Of a stretch of 43,756 bases of DNA, positions 1-8,345 are shown in pieces. The DNA comes from Desulfuromonas sp. TF. Its GTDB lineage: Bacteria; Desulfobacterota; Desulfuromonadia; Desulfuromonadales; ATBO01. The stretch covers positions 348,618-392,373 of the forward strand of contig NZ_KI421418.1 in the NCBI RefSeq assembly GCF_000472285.1, read 5' to 3'. A program made the position numbers and the translations under genes. Under the pieces are notes generated by a model. The model did no database searches. It was not told the origin of the DNA and was given only the letters and a program-made list of their open reading frames with translations. How positions within the stretch are numbered: position 1 is the first letter of the stretch; every line of letters begins with the position of its first letter.

Positions 1-434
1 ACCCCGAAGGGGATTTTAGCCCTGCATTGCGCCGCATGATCCAGGAGTTGGGCCTGAACAATGTTCACATGATCGACAAGGTCGATCATGAACAGCTCAA
101 CACCTGGTATTGCGCTGCCGACCTTTTCTGCCTGGCAACCCAGGGCGAAGGGTGTCCAAATGTTGTTTTGGAGGCTTTGGCCAGTGGTGTACCGGTTGTT
201 GTGACTGATGTTGGTGCCATAAGGGATTTTGTTGCGCCTGGGCATAACGGTTTCATTGCTGATATTCAGAATTTGAAGGCTTTGGAACAGAATATTAAAA
301 AAGCTTTGACTACTCTTTGGGATCGGAAAGAGATATCTGAAAGGATGCAGAGCAGGACATGGGAGGCCTGCGCCCGGCAAGTATTGGCTATTTATCGAAA
401 GGTCCTTGAACCTGTGGCAGATCAAAAGTGCTGA
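1..434 (+). CDS. Glycosyltransferase family 4, C-terminal part (runs off left edge)
   Basis: The frame is open from base 3, so the gene begins outside the window and only about 143 residues are seen. They are the nucleotide-sugar-binding half of a GT-B glycosyltransferase: the stretch EGCPNVVLEALASGVPVVV carries the E-x7-E motif typical of GT4 retaining enzymes, followed by GAIRDFV and HNGF, which often contact the nucleotide. The stop at 432-434 lies just upstream of the next glycosyltransferase start, so the two are cotranscribed. The sugar donor and acceptor cannot be told from the sequence. Its position next to an exosortase cluster suggests exopolysaccharide assembly at the inner face of the cytoplasmic membrane. 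Confidence 0.85.
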   Translation, partial: PEGDFSPALRRMIQELGLNNVHMIDKVDHEQLNTWYCAADLFCLATQGEGCPNVVLEALASGVPVVVTDVGAIRDFVAPGHNGFIADIQNLKALEQNIKKALTTLWDRKEISERMQSRTWEACARQVLAIYRKVLEPVADQKC

Positions 435-444
435 GGAGAAGTGT

Positions 445-1596
445 GTGAAAATTCTTTATCATCATAGAACTCTTGGCGATGGCGCAGAGGGTATTCATAT
501 TCGTGATATGGTTGCAGCATTCCGAGCACTTGAGCATGAGGTCATGGTTGTGGGGCCGGTTGGTGAGACAAAGCCGGAGCTCAATCAAAGGGTTGGCTTG
601 TTGACTAGATTGAAAAAGGGAATGCCCTGCATCCTATTTGAAGTCTGCGAGATTGCTTACACAATTTATAGTGCCTTTCAGATCTTTCGGTTAATCAAAA
701 AAAATCGACCTGATTTCATTTACGATCGTTATATAACTTTTAATGCCGGATGTATTTTGGCTGCAAAAATCAACAAAGTTCCGATACTGGTTGAAGTAAA
801 TGCTCCTCTTGCGCTTGAACGTAGTCAGGAACCGGATGAAAAATTGATTTTTCGCAAGTTGGCTTTTTTTATTGAGAGTTGGGTTTGCAAACATGCTAAC
901 AGAACGATAGTCGTTTCAACTCCACTCAAGGAATATTTAATCTCTGTGGGTGTACCGCAAGAAAAAATCATTGTCATGCCTAATGGTGTGAATGATAAAA
1001 AATTCATACCCGCTCCGAAGTCTCAAGAACTTCTCGATGAATTAGGCATCGGAAGAGATGATGTAACAATTGGCTTTACGGGAGTTTTACGGCCGTGGCA
1101 TGGAGTTGATATTCTGGTGCGGTCTGTTGCTGAGTTGTCAAAGGAAAAAAATATTTTTCTTCTGATTGTTGGGGACGGCCCCATCAGGCAGGAGATTGAA
1201 CAATTGATCAAGGAAACAGGCTTGGAAGGTAAAGCAGCGATCACCGGACGTGTTGACCATGAGAAAGTTCCCCAGTATGTAAATCTGATCGATATCGCGG
1301 TTAGTCCCAAGACCACCTTTTATGCATCACCCATGAAGGTCATCGAGTATATGTCAATGGGCAAGGCTGTTGTGGCACCGGATACAAAAAATCTTTTGGA
1401 TATTATTGACCCCGAGGTAAATGGAAAGGTTTTTCTGGTAGACGATTTCTATAGTCTGAGAGACGTCTTGGCATCGCTTTCTGAAAATGGGTGTTTCCGT
1501 AATTCCCTTGGCGCTTCGGCCAGAGAGAAAGTGAACAGACGACTGAACTGGGGCTGGAATGCCAGTGAAGTCTGTCGCATTGTTAGTGATTTATAG
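445..1596 (+). CDS. Glycosyltransferase family 4 (exopolysaccharide locus)
   Basis: A 383-aa GT-B enzyme. The N-terminus KILYHHRTLGDGAEGIHI is the acceptor-side Rossmann fold with its glycine-rich loop. The C-terminal half has GFTGVLRPWHGVD, DGPIRQEIE and a degenerate E-x7-E region near SPKTTFYASPMKVIEYMSMG. GTG at 445 is chosen because GAGGAG (433-438) lies 6 nt upstream; a longer reading from TTG 406 would overlap the previous gene. It is cotranscribed with the upstream glycosyltransferase and is clearly AT-richer than wecB and the genes beyond. Proteins of this type are common in exosortase-linked polysaccharide loci, but the exact sugar is unknown. Confidence 0.85.
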   Translation: MKILYHHRTLGDGAEGIHIRDMVAAFRALEHEVMVVGPVGETKPELNQRVGLLTRLKKGMPCILFEVCEIAYTIYSAFQIFRLIKKNRPDFIYDRYITFNAGCILAAKINKVPILVEVNAPLALERSQEPDEKLIFRKLAFFIESWVCKHANRTIVVSTPLKEYLISVGVPQEKIIVMPNGVNDKKFIPAPKSQELLDELGIGRDDVTIGFTGVLRPWHGVDILVRSVAELSKEKNIFLLIVGDGPIRQEIEQLIKETGLEGKAAITGRVDHEKVPQYVNLIDIAVSPKTTFYASPMKVIEYMSMGKAVVAPDTKNLLDIIDPEVNGKVFLVDDFYSLRDVLASLSENGCFRNSLGASAREKVNRRLNWGWNASEVCRIVSDL

Positions 1597-1674
1597 CCGA
1601 TTAATAGTGTTTTGGTATCCGTAACTGACAAAGACAAATGAGTGACCAGCGTAGCCGTTGTCCTGAAAACTCCA

Positions 1675-1715
1675 AGGCACAAAAGCCTCCGGATGACTCC
1701 GGAGGCTTTGTGCCT
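1675..1715. terminator. Strong hairpin between convergent genes
   Basis: The perfect 12-bp stem AAAGCCTCCGGA/TCCGGAGGCTTT (1682-1693 with 1698-1709) has a TGAC loop. A second block, AGGCAC/GTGCCT, extends it past one bulged A. It sits between the plus-strand glycosyltransferase and the minus-strand 1739 gene and can serve both, although the T-run is short on either side. Confidence 0.7.
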
Positions 1716-1738
1716 CTGAGTGAGATATAACAAATTCT

Positions 1739-3007
1739 TTAATTGATAATGCGCAGGTTCGCGACAGGTTTAGGTGGCGTACCTCCTGCTGAATCGGAAT
1801 CAGTTCCTGGTTTTAGATCATAGTCAATCGTGTGAATCAAAGAACTTGGTGCATTATGACCATCACCATTGGCCGTAGATGAAACATCTTTTATGGCAAA
1901 ATAGATTCTATTCACAGACTGCTCAATAGAATTTGGAATGGTGAAGCGAGTCCATGCCGGCTTTTTCCAAGAGTTTGGGCGCCTGAACTTATTTGTAGTT
2001 CCACGCTCCCAATACTCAGGCTCTGCTACGGTAGCTTGAGCATAATTTGCATTGGTGATAGGAGATGTGGAGTAGCGGACCTCGAAAGTCGACTGAGATG
2101 ACGAATTATATCCGGTTGCATTAAAAGAGTCGTCCATGAATCCAATTTCCCACTTGTCGCTTTCCGGCCAATATCCAACCCAGACTGAGTTAATTGAGAT
2201 ATCATTCTCTGGTTGACTTGTTTCACTTAACTTAACTTCGTCTAGGATATAATATGTTTTACTTGAATTCGGGTATCGAATTTCCAAATAAAAACTATTC
2301 ATAACGGAAAAGTAGTTGTACGGAGAAGGATTGTCGTCTGGTTTATCAGCCTCTTTCATACCTCTCTGGTGTTGGGGGTGGCGATTTAGCTGCATATGCA
2401 ACCATGTGCCTGAATTGACAGTGAACATGTGATAATAATGTTGGTTGTTGGCTTCTTTAGGACAACTTTCCCCTCCTAGACCGCCACCATCCCAACACAG
2501 ATATGTCCCAAAGTGAATATTACCGTTATTAGGATCAGATGTCAGGCCGCTATTAGAGATGCCGACAGGCTTGAAATAAAAATCAAGTCTATCTGTATCA
2601 TTGGTCGCCAAACCCTGGCTGCTAAAGTTTTTACCCCATTGAAACCAATGCCCAGCTTGATAAACAGAAGTTTTACCAGTGTCATATACCTTTAGAGATC
2701 CTCCAGATTCCGTACTAGGCGCCCTGTCTTGCACGATAGTACCAATACTATCATTGCCATAGTCACTTTTTTGGAATGCCCTTGGGAACCACCCTGAATC
2801 CCCATAATAAAACTTTCCGTCATTTTTCCTCCAGCCGGACCCTCCGTATCCATTTGTGTCATTTGACCAAGTCCATCCCGGCCAGGTTGTTCCAGACGTA
2901 CCCGATTCATTCCAATCAAATATGGTTTGCGCCCCAAAAGCGACACCGGAGCAAAGGAAGATGATTGCTATTGCCAAAAATGCTTGTTTGATAAAGTTTA
3001 TGCTCAT
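1739..3007 (-). CDS. Secreted protein of unknown function, 422 aa
   Basis: Not recognised as a named family. A signal peptide is clear: short basic start, hydrophobic core AFLAIAIIFLCSGV, probable cleavage at AFGA-QT. The mature part is rich in Trp, Asn, Ser, Gly and Tyr with many short beta-like stretches (for example DRLDFYFKPVG and YYILDEVKLSE), which suggests a secreted beta-sandwich such as a carbohydrate-binding or LamG-like protein. It ends in a Pro/Asp-rich tail, PPKPVANLRIIN. There is no PEP-CTERM tail and no lipobox. The start has AAAGGA just upstream. The gene is more AT-rich than its neighbours. Position next to EPS genes and a matrix-like protein suggests a surface or matrix role, which is inference. 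Confidence 0.75.
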   Translation of the reverse strand: MSINFIKQAFLAIAIIFLCSGVAFGAQTIFDWNESGTSGTTWPGWTWSNDTNGYGGSGWRKNDGKFYYGDSGWFPRAFQKSDYGNDSIGTIVQDRAPSTESGGSLKVYDTGKTSVYQAGHWFQWGKNFSSQGLATNDTDRLDFYFKPVGISNSGLTSDPNNGNIHFGTYLCWDGGGLGGESCPKEANNQHYYHMFTVNSGTWLHMQLNRHPQHQRGMKEADKPDDNPSPYNYFSVMNSFYLEIRYPNSSKTYYILDEVKLSETSQPENDISINSVWVGYWPESDKWEIGFMDDSFNATGYNSSSQSTFEVRYSTSPITNANYAQATVAEPEYWERGTTNKFRRPNSWKKPAWTRFTIPNSIEQSVNRIYFAIKDVSSTANGDGHNAPSSLIHTIDYDLKPGTDSDSAGGTPPKPVANLRIIN

Positions 3008-3186
3008 AATCGATCCTTTTAACTAAATGTTTCCCTATTAGCCAAGACTACGTTATTCATACTTGTATGCAACCTGCCTGAAAAACTTCCGTGCTCCTTC
3101 AGATACGGTGAATCCAGACCGTCGATGGGAGGCCGCAATACGGCAAGGCAGAAGACGGTCATACCATACGGCAGGTTGAAAGACAT

Positions 3187-5241
3187 TTACTTTTTCCCTT
3201 TCCCGGGATGCCCATCACCCCATTTCCCGTTTTTCCCCGAAGTATCTGAAGTGTCGTCCGCCATGCCGTTACAGTTCTCATCGATGCCGTTGCCGGTGAT
3301 TTCAGTGGCCCTAGGGTTGATGCTCGCATCGTTGTCGTTGCATTCAGTAGCATATCCATAGCCATCGCCGTCGAGATCGTCATCGTCCTCCATGCCGTTG
3401 CAGTTCTCGTCCAGCCCGTTGTAGGGGATCTCTTCCACGTTGGGATTAAGCAGGGGGTCGAGGTCATCGCAGTCAGTCGCCTGGCCGAATCCGTCGCGGT
3501 CCAAGTCATCGTCGTCGGCCATCCCGTTACAGTTCTCGTCCAGCCCGTTGTACGGGATTTCTTCGGCCCCCGGGTAGATCTGCGGATCGTTGTCATTGCA
3601 GTCAAGATCCTGGGGGGAGCCGTCAAGATCGAAGTCCGTGACGACCGGGGCAGGGTCGCTGATCTCGCCGACCTTTTTCAGGTAGAAGTAGTCCAGGCCG
3701 ACGTTCGCTTCGCGGCTGCGGAGAACGACGGTCGTCGTGCCGGCGGCCAGTTCGATGGTATAGGGATCGAACTGGGGCGTGGTGTAGTCGCCTTTTCCGC
3801 GGTTGGCAATGGGGTCATCCCGCCAGACATTGAACTCAGAAGCCGAAAGGTTCGGGTTGAGGTCCCAGACGAATTCGGAGCCGCCATTGATGGAGACATG
3901 GAAGGAGTCCGAAGCCTCGTCCGGTGCATGGACGCGGCCGATGATCTGGTAGACGCCCGCTGATTTTACATTGAAGACGAATTTGGCGCTCCCTGAATTG
4001 CTGGATGTGGTCTTGATGTAGGCGCCGCCCGAAACGGAGGTATCGGAGACCTTCTGTACGGTTCCGCTCAGGGTGGCCATCTCGGCCTCGAGGGTTCCGG
4101 ATGGCGCCGGGGAAACGTTCCCGGTATCCGCAGTATCGTCCGCCATGCCGTTACAGTTCTCATCGATGCCGTTACCGGTGATCTCAGTGGCCCCCGGATT
4201 GATGGCTGAATCGTTGTCGTTGCAATCAACGGCATATCCATATCCGTCGCCGTCGAGATCGTCGTCGTCTGCCATGCCGTTGCAGTTCTCGTCAATCCCG
4301 TTGTAGGGGGTCTCCTGGGCTCCCGGGTAGATCATAGGATCGTTATCATCGCAATCAAGTTCCTTGGGGTAGCCGTCCAGGTCGAGATCGGTGACGACCG
4401 GGGCGGGATCGCTGATCTCGCCGACCTTTTTCAGGTAGAGGTAGTCCAGGCCGACGTTCGCTTCCCGGCTGCGGAGAACGACGGTGGAAGTGCCGGCGGC
4501 CAGCTCGACGGTAAAGGGATCGAACTGGGGAGCGGTGTAGTCGCCGTTTCCGCGGTTGGCCATAGGGTCTTCCCGCCAGGCATTGAACTCGGAAGCCGAA
4601 AGGCTCGGGTTGAGATCCCAGACGAACTCGGAGCCGCCGTCGATGGAGACATGGAAGGAGTCCGAGGCCTCGCCGGGAGCATGGACACGGCCGATGATCT
4701 GGTAGACGCCTGCCGATTCGACATTGAAGGTGAACTGGGCGGTCTCTGATCCGCTGGATGTGGTCCGGATGTAGGCGCCGCCCGAAGCGGACGAATCGGA
4801 GATCTTCTTTATGGTGCCGCTCAGGGTGGACCACTCGGCCTCGATGGCTCCTGAGGGCGCCGTTGAGGCGGGGTCCTGCGCCGCCTGGATACATACCTCA
4901 TTGGAAACCCCGCTCTCCAGCCCAGACGTATTGTAGGCCGTGACGGTGAAGCAATGAGGCGAGCTGTCGTCGAGCCCTGACAGGGTGGCGGTTATGTTGT
5001 TGCCGACATCGATGGGTGAGGATCCTTCAAGAGCATCGACGCCGTTGTAGGAACCCGAGCCTGATCCATAATAAAGCCGGTATCCGATGACATCCGATTC
5101 CTGGTTCGGATCCCACTCCAGAGTGACGGCGAACGCCGAAGCCAGGCAAATCGAGTTGACCAGGCAGATGGCTAGAACCTGGAGCAATCTTACTGTAAAT
5201 CGATTGGTTGGAAGACTCGCAGCTTTGCTTTTCATTGACAA
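3187..5241 (-). CDS. Secreted FN3 + duplicated CBM-like + MopE-repeat protein, 684 aa
   Basis: A large secreted protein, probably an extracellular matrix or adhesive component. A signal peptide (about 1-38) is followed by a fibronectin-III-like domain (about 39-118). A 251-residue module then occurs twice (from about 130 and 381): a carbohydrate-binding-like beta-sandwich ([18 protein letters not shown]) plus acidic DxDxDG repeats ending NGIDENCNG, the putative metal-binding MopE type. There are five such repeats, two in the first copy and three in the second. The tail is short and basic (HPGKGKK). No PEP-CTERM. TTG 5241 has GGAGG 6 nt upstream; ATG 5235 is possible but 12 nt away. Its FN3 domain is clearly related to that of the 15542 gene. 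The leader holds two c-di-GMP riboswitches and a sigma-54 promoter. Confidence 0.85.
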   Translation of the reverse strand: MSMKSKAASLPTNRFTVRLLQVLAICLVNSICLASAFAVTLEWDPNQESDVIGYRLYYGSGSGSYNGVDALEGSSPIDVGNNITATLSGLDDSSPHCFTVTAYNTSGLESGVSNEVCIQAAQDPASTAPSGAIEAEWSTLSGTIKKISDSSASGGAYIRTTSSGSETAQFTFNVESAGVYQIIGRVHAPGEASDSFHVSIDGGSEFVWDLNPSLSASEFNAWREDPMANRGNGDYTAPQFDPFTVELAAGTSTVVLRSREANVGLDYLYLKKVGEISDPAPVVTDLDLDGYPKELDCDDNDPMIYPGAQETPYNGIDENCNGMADDDDLDGDGYGYAVDCNDNDSAINPGATEITGNGIDENCNGMADDTADTGNVSPAPSGTLEAEMATLSGTVQKVSDTSVSGGAYIKTTSSNSGSAKFVFNVKSAGVYQIIGRVHAPDEASDSFHVSINGGSEFVWDLNPNLSASEFNVWRDDPIANRGKGDYTTPQFDPYTIELAAGTTTVVLRSREANVGLDYFYLKKVGEISDPAPVVTDFDLDGSPQDLDCNDNDPQIYPGAEEIPYNGLDENCNGMADDDDLDRDGFGQATDCDDLDPLLNPNVEEIPYNGLDENCNGMEDDDDLDGDGYGYATECNDNDASINPRATEITGNGIDENCNGMADDTSDTSGKNGKWGDGHPGKGKK
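3379..4854 (-). repeat. In-gene direct duplication of a ~753-bp module
   Basis: The coding DNA for residues about 130-370 (4854-4132) and about 381-621 (4101-3379) is a direct repeat with a constant offset of 251 codons. Long identical stretches survive at the protein level, such as ASDSFHVSI and [14 protein letters not shown], so the duplication is fairly recent or kept uniform by recombination. Confidence 0.85.
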
Positions 5242-5290
5242 AAATTACCTCCATGGCGGATGGTCTTGAGCTGCTTCGAATAGAAGACCG

Positions 5291-5310
5291 ATCCGCCACC
5301 GGAGGCGGAT
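5291..5310 (-). promoter_or_regulatory. Hairpin between proximal riboswitch and start codon
   Basis: The perfect 7-bp stem ATCCGCC/GGCGGAT with a 6-nt loop lies between the proximal aptamer and the GGAGG ribosome site of the 684-aa gene. No U-run follows on the minus strand, so it is not a standard terminator. It may be part of the expression platform. Confidence 0.4.
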
Positions 5311-5323
5311 AACAGATTCTTCA

Positions 5324-5410
5324 GTCCGTTCGGCAACCCGACCATCCCGTTACGGCTTTGGGATTCGTGGCTTTGGTACCCCCCTTGCGGGGTTTACCCT
5401 TTTCGTGGAC
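5324..5410 (-). promoter_or_regulatory. c-di-GMP-I (GEMM-I) riboswitch, proximal copy
   Basis: On the minus strand the order is AAGGGTAAACC, a GC-rich stem-loop, ACCAAAGCCAC, a second stem-loop and GTCGGGTTGCC, closed by GTCC/GGAC. This is the GEMM-I skeleton with its AAAGCC core. The base at the position that separates c-di-GMP from cGAMP binders (position 20 of the Vc2 numbering) reads G, which favours c-di-GMP. The joint before AAAGCC is ACC rather than ACGC, so this copy is slightly divergent and may be weaker. Confidence 0.75.
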
Positions 5411-5593
5411 TTGGATTGTAGGTTGTGGGCTCCATCCGGAAATTGCGGATGGGAGATGGTTATGCTGTTACATTCGCATGTCTGAACGTATCTAAATTCA
5501 CCGGCCCTGTTGAAATCTTCTCCTCTTCACTCCAGACGCTCATCATCTGCCTTTTTCATCCCCTTTCTCGCTGATGGATTTGGTTCATTCACG

Positions 5594-5629
5594 AAAAAAG
5601 CGCTTTCCTTCATGCCGAAGAAAAGCGCT
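5594..5629 (-). terminator. Intrinsic terminator of the distal riboswitch
   Basis: On the minus strand AGCGCTTT/AAAGCGCT is extended by TCTTC/GAAGG to a 13-bp stem with a 5-nt loop, followed directly by a T-run (5598-5594). It lies about 35 nt downstream of the distal aptamer, the usual place for a transcriptional expression platform. Confidence 0.8.
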
Positions 5630-5663
5630 CCAGAACGGACCGATGCCCGCTTGTGATTGCGTT

Positions 5664-5757
5664 TCTCTTGGCAACCCGGCTATCCGCCATAGCCTTTGCG
5701 AAGGCGGACCCGTGGCTTTGCGTCACCGGATTACTCCGGTTTTGCCTTTGTCTGAGA
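5664..5757 (-). promoter_or_regulatory. c-di-GMP-I (GEMM-I) riboswitch, distal copy
   Basis: The minus strand reads AAAGGCAAAACC, the GTAA-capped stem CCGGA/TCCGG, GACGCAAAGCCACGGGTC, a second stem-loop and AGCCGGGTTGCC, closed by TCTC/GAGA. This is an almost textbook GEMM-I aptamer, including the GACGCAAAGCC core and the receptor-like GCCGGG. The specificity base reads G (c-di-GMP rather than cGAMP). It begins about 35 nt after the predicted sigma-54 transcription start. Confidence 0.88.
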
Positions 5758-5802
5758 AAAAATTACTATCTTTCCAGTGTTTGGATCGTTGGCCTATGTA
5801 GT

Positions 5803-5820
5803 TTGCACCTGGCGTGCCAA
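5803..5820 (-). promoter_or_regulatory. Sigma-54 promoter for the 684-aa gene
   Basis: The minus strand reads TTGGCACGCCAGGTGCAA, an almost perfect -24/-12 element with GG and GC separated by exactly 10 nt. The matching site upstream of the 15542 gene has the same GGCACGCCA core. The predicted start is near 5793. Confidence 0.85.
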
Positions 5821-6316
5821 TAACGATCATCTAAGAATGTCAGGGTCGATTCTCCACCCTGAGCCGTCGTTCTGCCAAAGCGCTTCCCCCTCCTGCCTGC
5901 ATAGGGAAATTTGCTTTCGGAGACGGTCTTTTCGAGTTGGAAGGGGGCGGGAGTACTGGACTTTTTAGGTCTTCGCGTTTTCACGCAGCGGAATGGCGCA
6001 AAACGTCACAACCCGTTGTTATACAAGCGAAAATTGATTGAAAAAATTTATCGATGGGGCCTGGCGGGTGAAGATTTTCACCCTTTTTTCACCTTTTCCC
6101 GGGACCGTTTGAGGTGTTCTTGCAACTCGGTGTGGCGTGCGTGACACGATCCGGGGATGGGGCGGCGGTGAACCGCTCTGCGGAAACAGAGTCTGCCATG
6201 GGACTGTTTCCATCTGAAACACCCCCCTGCCTTCCTGTTTCCGATCGCGCCATGGGTCCGCCAATCTTTTTGGGATGGAGCGAGTAAGTAGCTGAATTTT
6301 TGGAAAAAACCTTCTT
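5821..6316. repeat. Divergent control region, copy 1 (paralogue at 16667-17175)
   Basis: No protein-coding gene is seen. Colinear blocks shared with the glmS control region are: GTTTTCACG and GCAAAACG near 5977-6005, GTGTGG plus ACGATCCGG near 6130-6152, GAAACA-N14-TGTTTC at 6216-6241, and CGCCATGGG near 6248-6256. The offset between copies stays within 10831-10860 bp, so this is one duplicated block with small indels. It lies between divergent promoters and probably holds the activator sites. Confidence 0.75.
6066..6089 (+). terminator. Intrinsic terminator without an obvious gene upstream
   Basis: The perfect stem GGGTGAA/TTCACCC with a GATT loop is followed by TTTTTT. No plus-strand gene precedes it within the intergenic region. 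It may stop antisense readthrough into wecB or end a short unannotated transcript. Confidence 0.55.
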
Positions 6317-6332
6317 GGTATGGCTCTTGATA
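6315..6332 (+). promoter_or_regulatory. Sigma-54-like promoter for wecB
   Basis: TTGGTATGGCTCTTGATA has GG and TTG-A at exact sigma-54 spacing, but the -12 dinucleotide is GA instead of GC. The glmS promoter has the same change in the same place, which argues for a real but weaker or modified site. Confidence 0.55.
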
Positions 6333-6346
6333 AAAGATCTTTTATC
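6329..6346. promoter_or_regulatory. Perfect 18-bp palindrome at the wecB transcription start
   Basis: GATAAAAGATCTTTTATC is its own reverse complement and overlaps the -12 element and predicted start of the wecB promoter. It could be a repressor operator. It is absent from the paralogous glmS region. Confidence 0.5.
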
Positions 6347-6399
6347 TTCAATTGTGCAAATGACGTCCTTGGCCTTGAGCAAATACGAGGAGAAAGACT

Positions 6400-7506
6400 T
6401 TGAAGGTCATTAATATCGTCGGAGCTCGTCCCAACTTCATGAAGATGGCCCCGATCATCGAGGCCATGAACAAGCATCCGGAGAGAATCGAGCATATCCT
6501 CGTCCACACCGGTCAACACTACGACGAGAAAATGAGCGTGTCCTTCTTCGGTGATCTGGGCATGCCCCATCCGGACATCAATCTCGAAGTCGGCTCCGGC
6601 TCCCATGCCGAACAGACCGCCAGGATCATGGTCGCGTTCGAAAAGATCTGCCTCAAGGAAAAGCCCGACCTGGTCATCGTCGTCGGCGACGTCAACTCCA
6701 CCATGGCCTGCACCATCACCGCCAAGAAACTCGGTATCAAAGTTGCCCATGTCGAAGCCGGCCTGCGCTCGCGGGACATGACGATGCCTGAGGAAATAAA
6801 TCGCCTCTGCACCGATGTTCTCTGCGATTTTCTGTTCACAACCGATCATTGGGCTGACGAAAACCTCATGGCCGAAGGGATTCCTAAAGAGAAGATTTTC
6901 TTTGTCGGCAATGTCATGATCGATACCCTGCTCAAGCACAGGGAAAAGGCCAGGGAAGTCGGACTGGTCGACAAGGAGTGGCGGATCAAGCCGGGAGGAT
7001 TCGCCACCCTGACCATGCATCGCCCCTCCAATGTCGACGATCCCGGCGTTTTCGGCGGTCTTCTGAAGGCGCTGCACGAAATCTCAAGGGAACTCCCCAT
7101 CGTCTTTCCCATCCACCCCCGCACCCGGAAAATGGCCGAGCAGTTCGGGCTCTCTCATTACTTCAGCAGCGGCGATACGGTCGAAGGGATCTGGATGACC
7201 GAACCTCTCGGATATATGGAATTCCTGCACCTGAATATGAACGCCAGACTGGTTCTCACCGACAGCGGCGGACTCCAGGAGGAAACGACAGTCCTGGGGG
7301 TCCCCTGCATCACCATGCGAAACAACACCGAACGCCCCATCACCTGCGAGGTCGGGACCAACTTCCTGGTGGGAAACAACCCGGAGAAAGTCCTGGAGTG
7401 CGCCAGAAGGATATTGGAAGGTAATGTGCCTGAAGGAAGGGTGCCGGAGAGGTGGGACGGGCGGGCGGCGGAGAGGATTGTGCAGGTACTTCTGGAGAAA
7501 AGATGA
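6400..7506 (+). CDS. wecB: UDP-N-acetylglucosamine 2-epimerase (non-hydrolysing)
   Basis: Converts UDP-GlcNAc to UDP-ManNAc in the cytosol, a precursor for ManNAc or ManNAcA in surface polysaccharide. The 368 residues match the family length. Visible motifs: GARPNFMKMAPI at the start, HTGQHYDEKMS, HVEAGLRSRDMTMPEEINR, TMHRPSNVD, PIHPRTRK and the UDP-binding TDSGGLQEETTVLGVPCITMR. The start is TTG 6400 with GAGGAG (6387-6392) upstream. The stop overlaps the exosortase start (ATGA), so wecB heads the exosortase operon. A sigma-54-like promoter and an 18-bp palindrome lie upstream. A NeuC-type hydrolysing role is less likely in this context. Confidence 0.93.
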   Translation: MKVINIVGARPNFMKMAPIIEAMNKHPERIEHILVHTGQHYDEKMSVSFFGDLGMPHPDINLEVGSGSHAEQTARIMVAFEKICLKEKPDLVIVVGDVNSTMACTITAKKLGIKVAHVEAGLRSRDMTMPEEINRLCTDVLCDFLFTTDHWADENLMAEGIPKEKIFFVGNVMIDTLLKHREKAREVGLVDKEWRIKPGGFATLTMHRPSNVDDPGVFGGLLKALHEISRELPIVFPIHPRTRKMAEQFGLSHYFSSGDTVEGIWMTEPLGYMEFLHLNMNARLVLTDSGGLQEETTVLGVPCITMRNNTERPITCEVGTNFLVGNNPEKVLECARRILEGNVPEGRVPERWDGRAAERIVQVLLEKR

Positions 7507-8345
7507 TGGATACTGCTGCGGCGTATTTCCGGAAAAACCGGATATATTTTTTGTTGCTGCTCCCCTTTGTTGCGGTCCTCTACGCCACAATCATGCCCGA
7601 TCTGTTCGATGATTGGCTGAACGACCCCAACTACTCCCACGGTCTCCTCGTCCCTTTTATTTCGGGGTGGTTCGCCTGGCAGCGCCGAGGTGACCTGCAA
7701 GCATCCGAGGTGCGCTCCAGCAATGCCGGGCTGGTCGTCATCTTCACCGCCCTGGTGATGCTGATCGTCGGCGCCGCTGGAACCGAATACTTCACTCAGC
7801 GGATATCTCTGGTCCTTCTTCTCGCCGGCATCATTCTCTACTGGTTCGGTAGGGAGGTTTTAAGGATCCTCGCCCTTCCTGTCGTCTTTCTCGTTTTCAT
7901 GGTCCCTCTCCCCTATATCGTCTATGACGCCATCGCCTTCCCGCTGAAACTCCTGGTGGCCAAGGTTTCGGTGGCCACCCTCAAGGCTGCCGGAGTGATC
8001 GTATGGCGAGAGGGGAACATCATCATGTTCCCGAATGTCACGCTGGAGGTCGCCGATGCCTGCAGCGGTCTGCGTTCGCTGATGTCGCTTCTTGCCATCG
8101 GCGTCTCCTACGCATTTATCTTTCATAATTCGAGGCTGCAGAGGATCCTTCTGATCTTGATGGCGGTTCCGATCGCCATGATAAGCAACATGTTCCGAGT
8201 GATCGCTACCGGTTTTCTCGCGCAATATTACGGTGCCGCAGCGGCAGAGGGTTTCTTCCACGAATTCGCCGGACTTGCGGTTTTCGCCCTGGCGATGGGA
8301 CTTCTGCTGCTGACCGGTATGATCTTGAGGAGGATCGGAAGATGA
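7503..8345 (+). CDS. xrtA: Exosortase A
   Basis: A polytopic inner-membrane cysteine protease/transpeptidase that recognises PEP-CTERM tails and probably links the proteins to polysaccharide or the surface. The 280-aa protein has about eight hydrophobic segments. The catalytic residues of the family are visible: Cys187 in DACSGLRSL, Arg232 in ISNMFRV and His253 in FFHEFAGL. ATG 7503 overlaps the wecB stop as ATGA; ATG 7506 is the alternative. The neighbours epsI, prsK and prsR define the type A system. Two PEP-CTERM substrates lie about 6 kb downstream. Confidence 0.95.
   Translation: MMDTAAAYFRKNRIYFLLLLPFVAVLYATIMPDLFDDWLNDPNYSHGLLVPFISGWFAWQRRGDLQASEVRSSNAGLVVIFTALVMLIVGAAGTEYFTQRISLVLLLAGIILYWFGREVLRILALPVVFLVFMVPLPYIVYDAIAFPLKLLVAKVSVATLKAAGVIVWREGNIIMFPNVTLEVADACSGLRSLMSLLAIGVSYAFIFHNSRLQRILLILMAVPIAMISNMFRVIATGFLAQYYGAAAAEGFFHEFAGLAVFALAMGLLLLTGMILRRIGR

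Noticed and set aside
5242-6399. cGAMP (GEMM-Ib) specificity for the aptamers
   Set aside because: The key base aligns as G, as in c-di-GMP binders, in all three aptamers. The call rests on hand alignment.
6019-7077. 352-aa minus-strand frame over wecB
   Set aside because: It mirrors the wecB coding strand and shows no motif; wecB has full family motifs.
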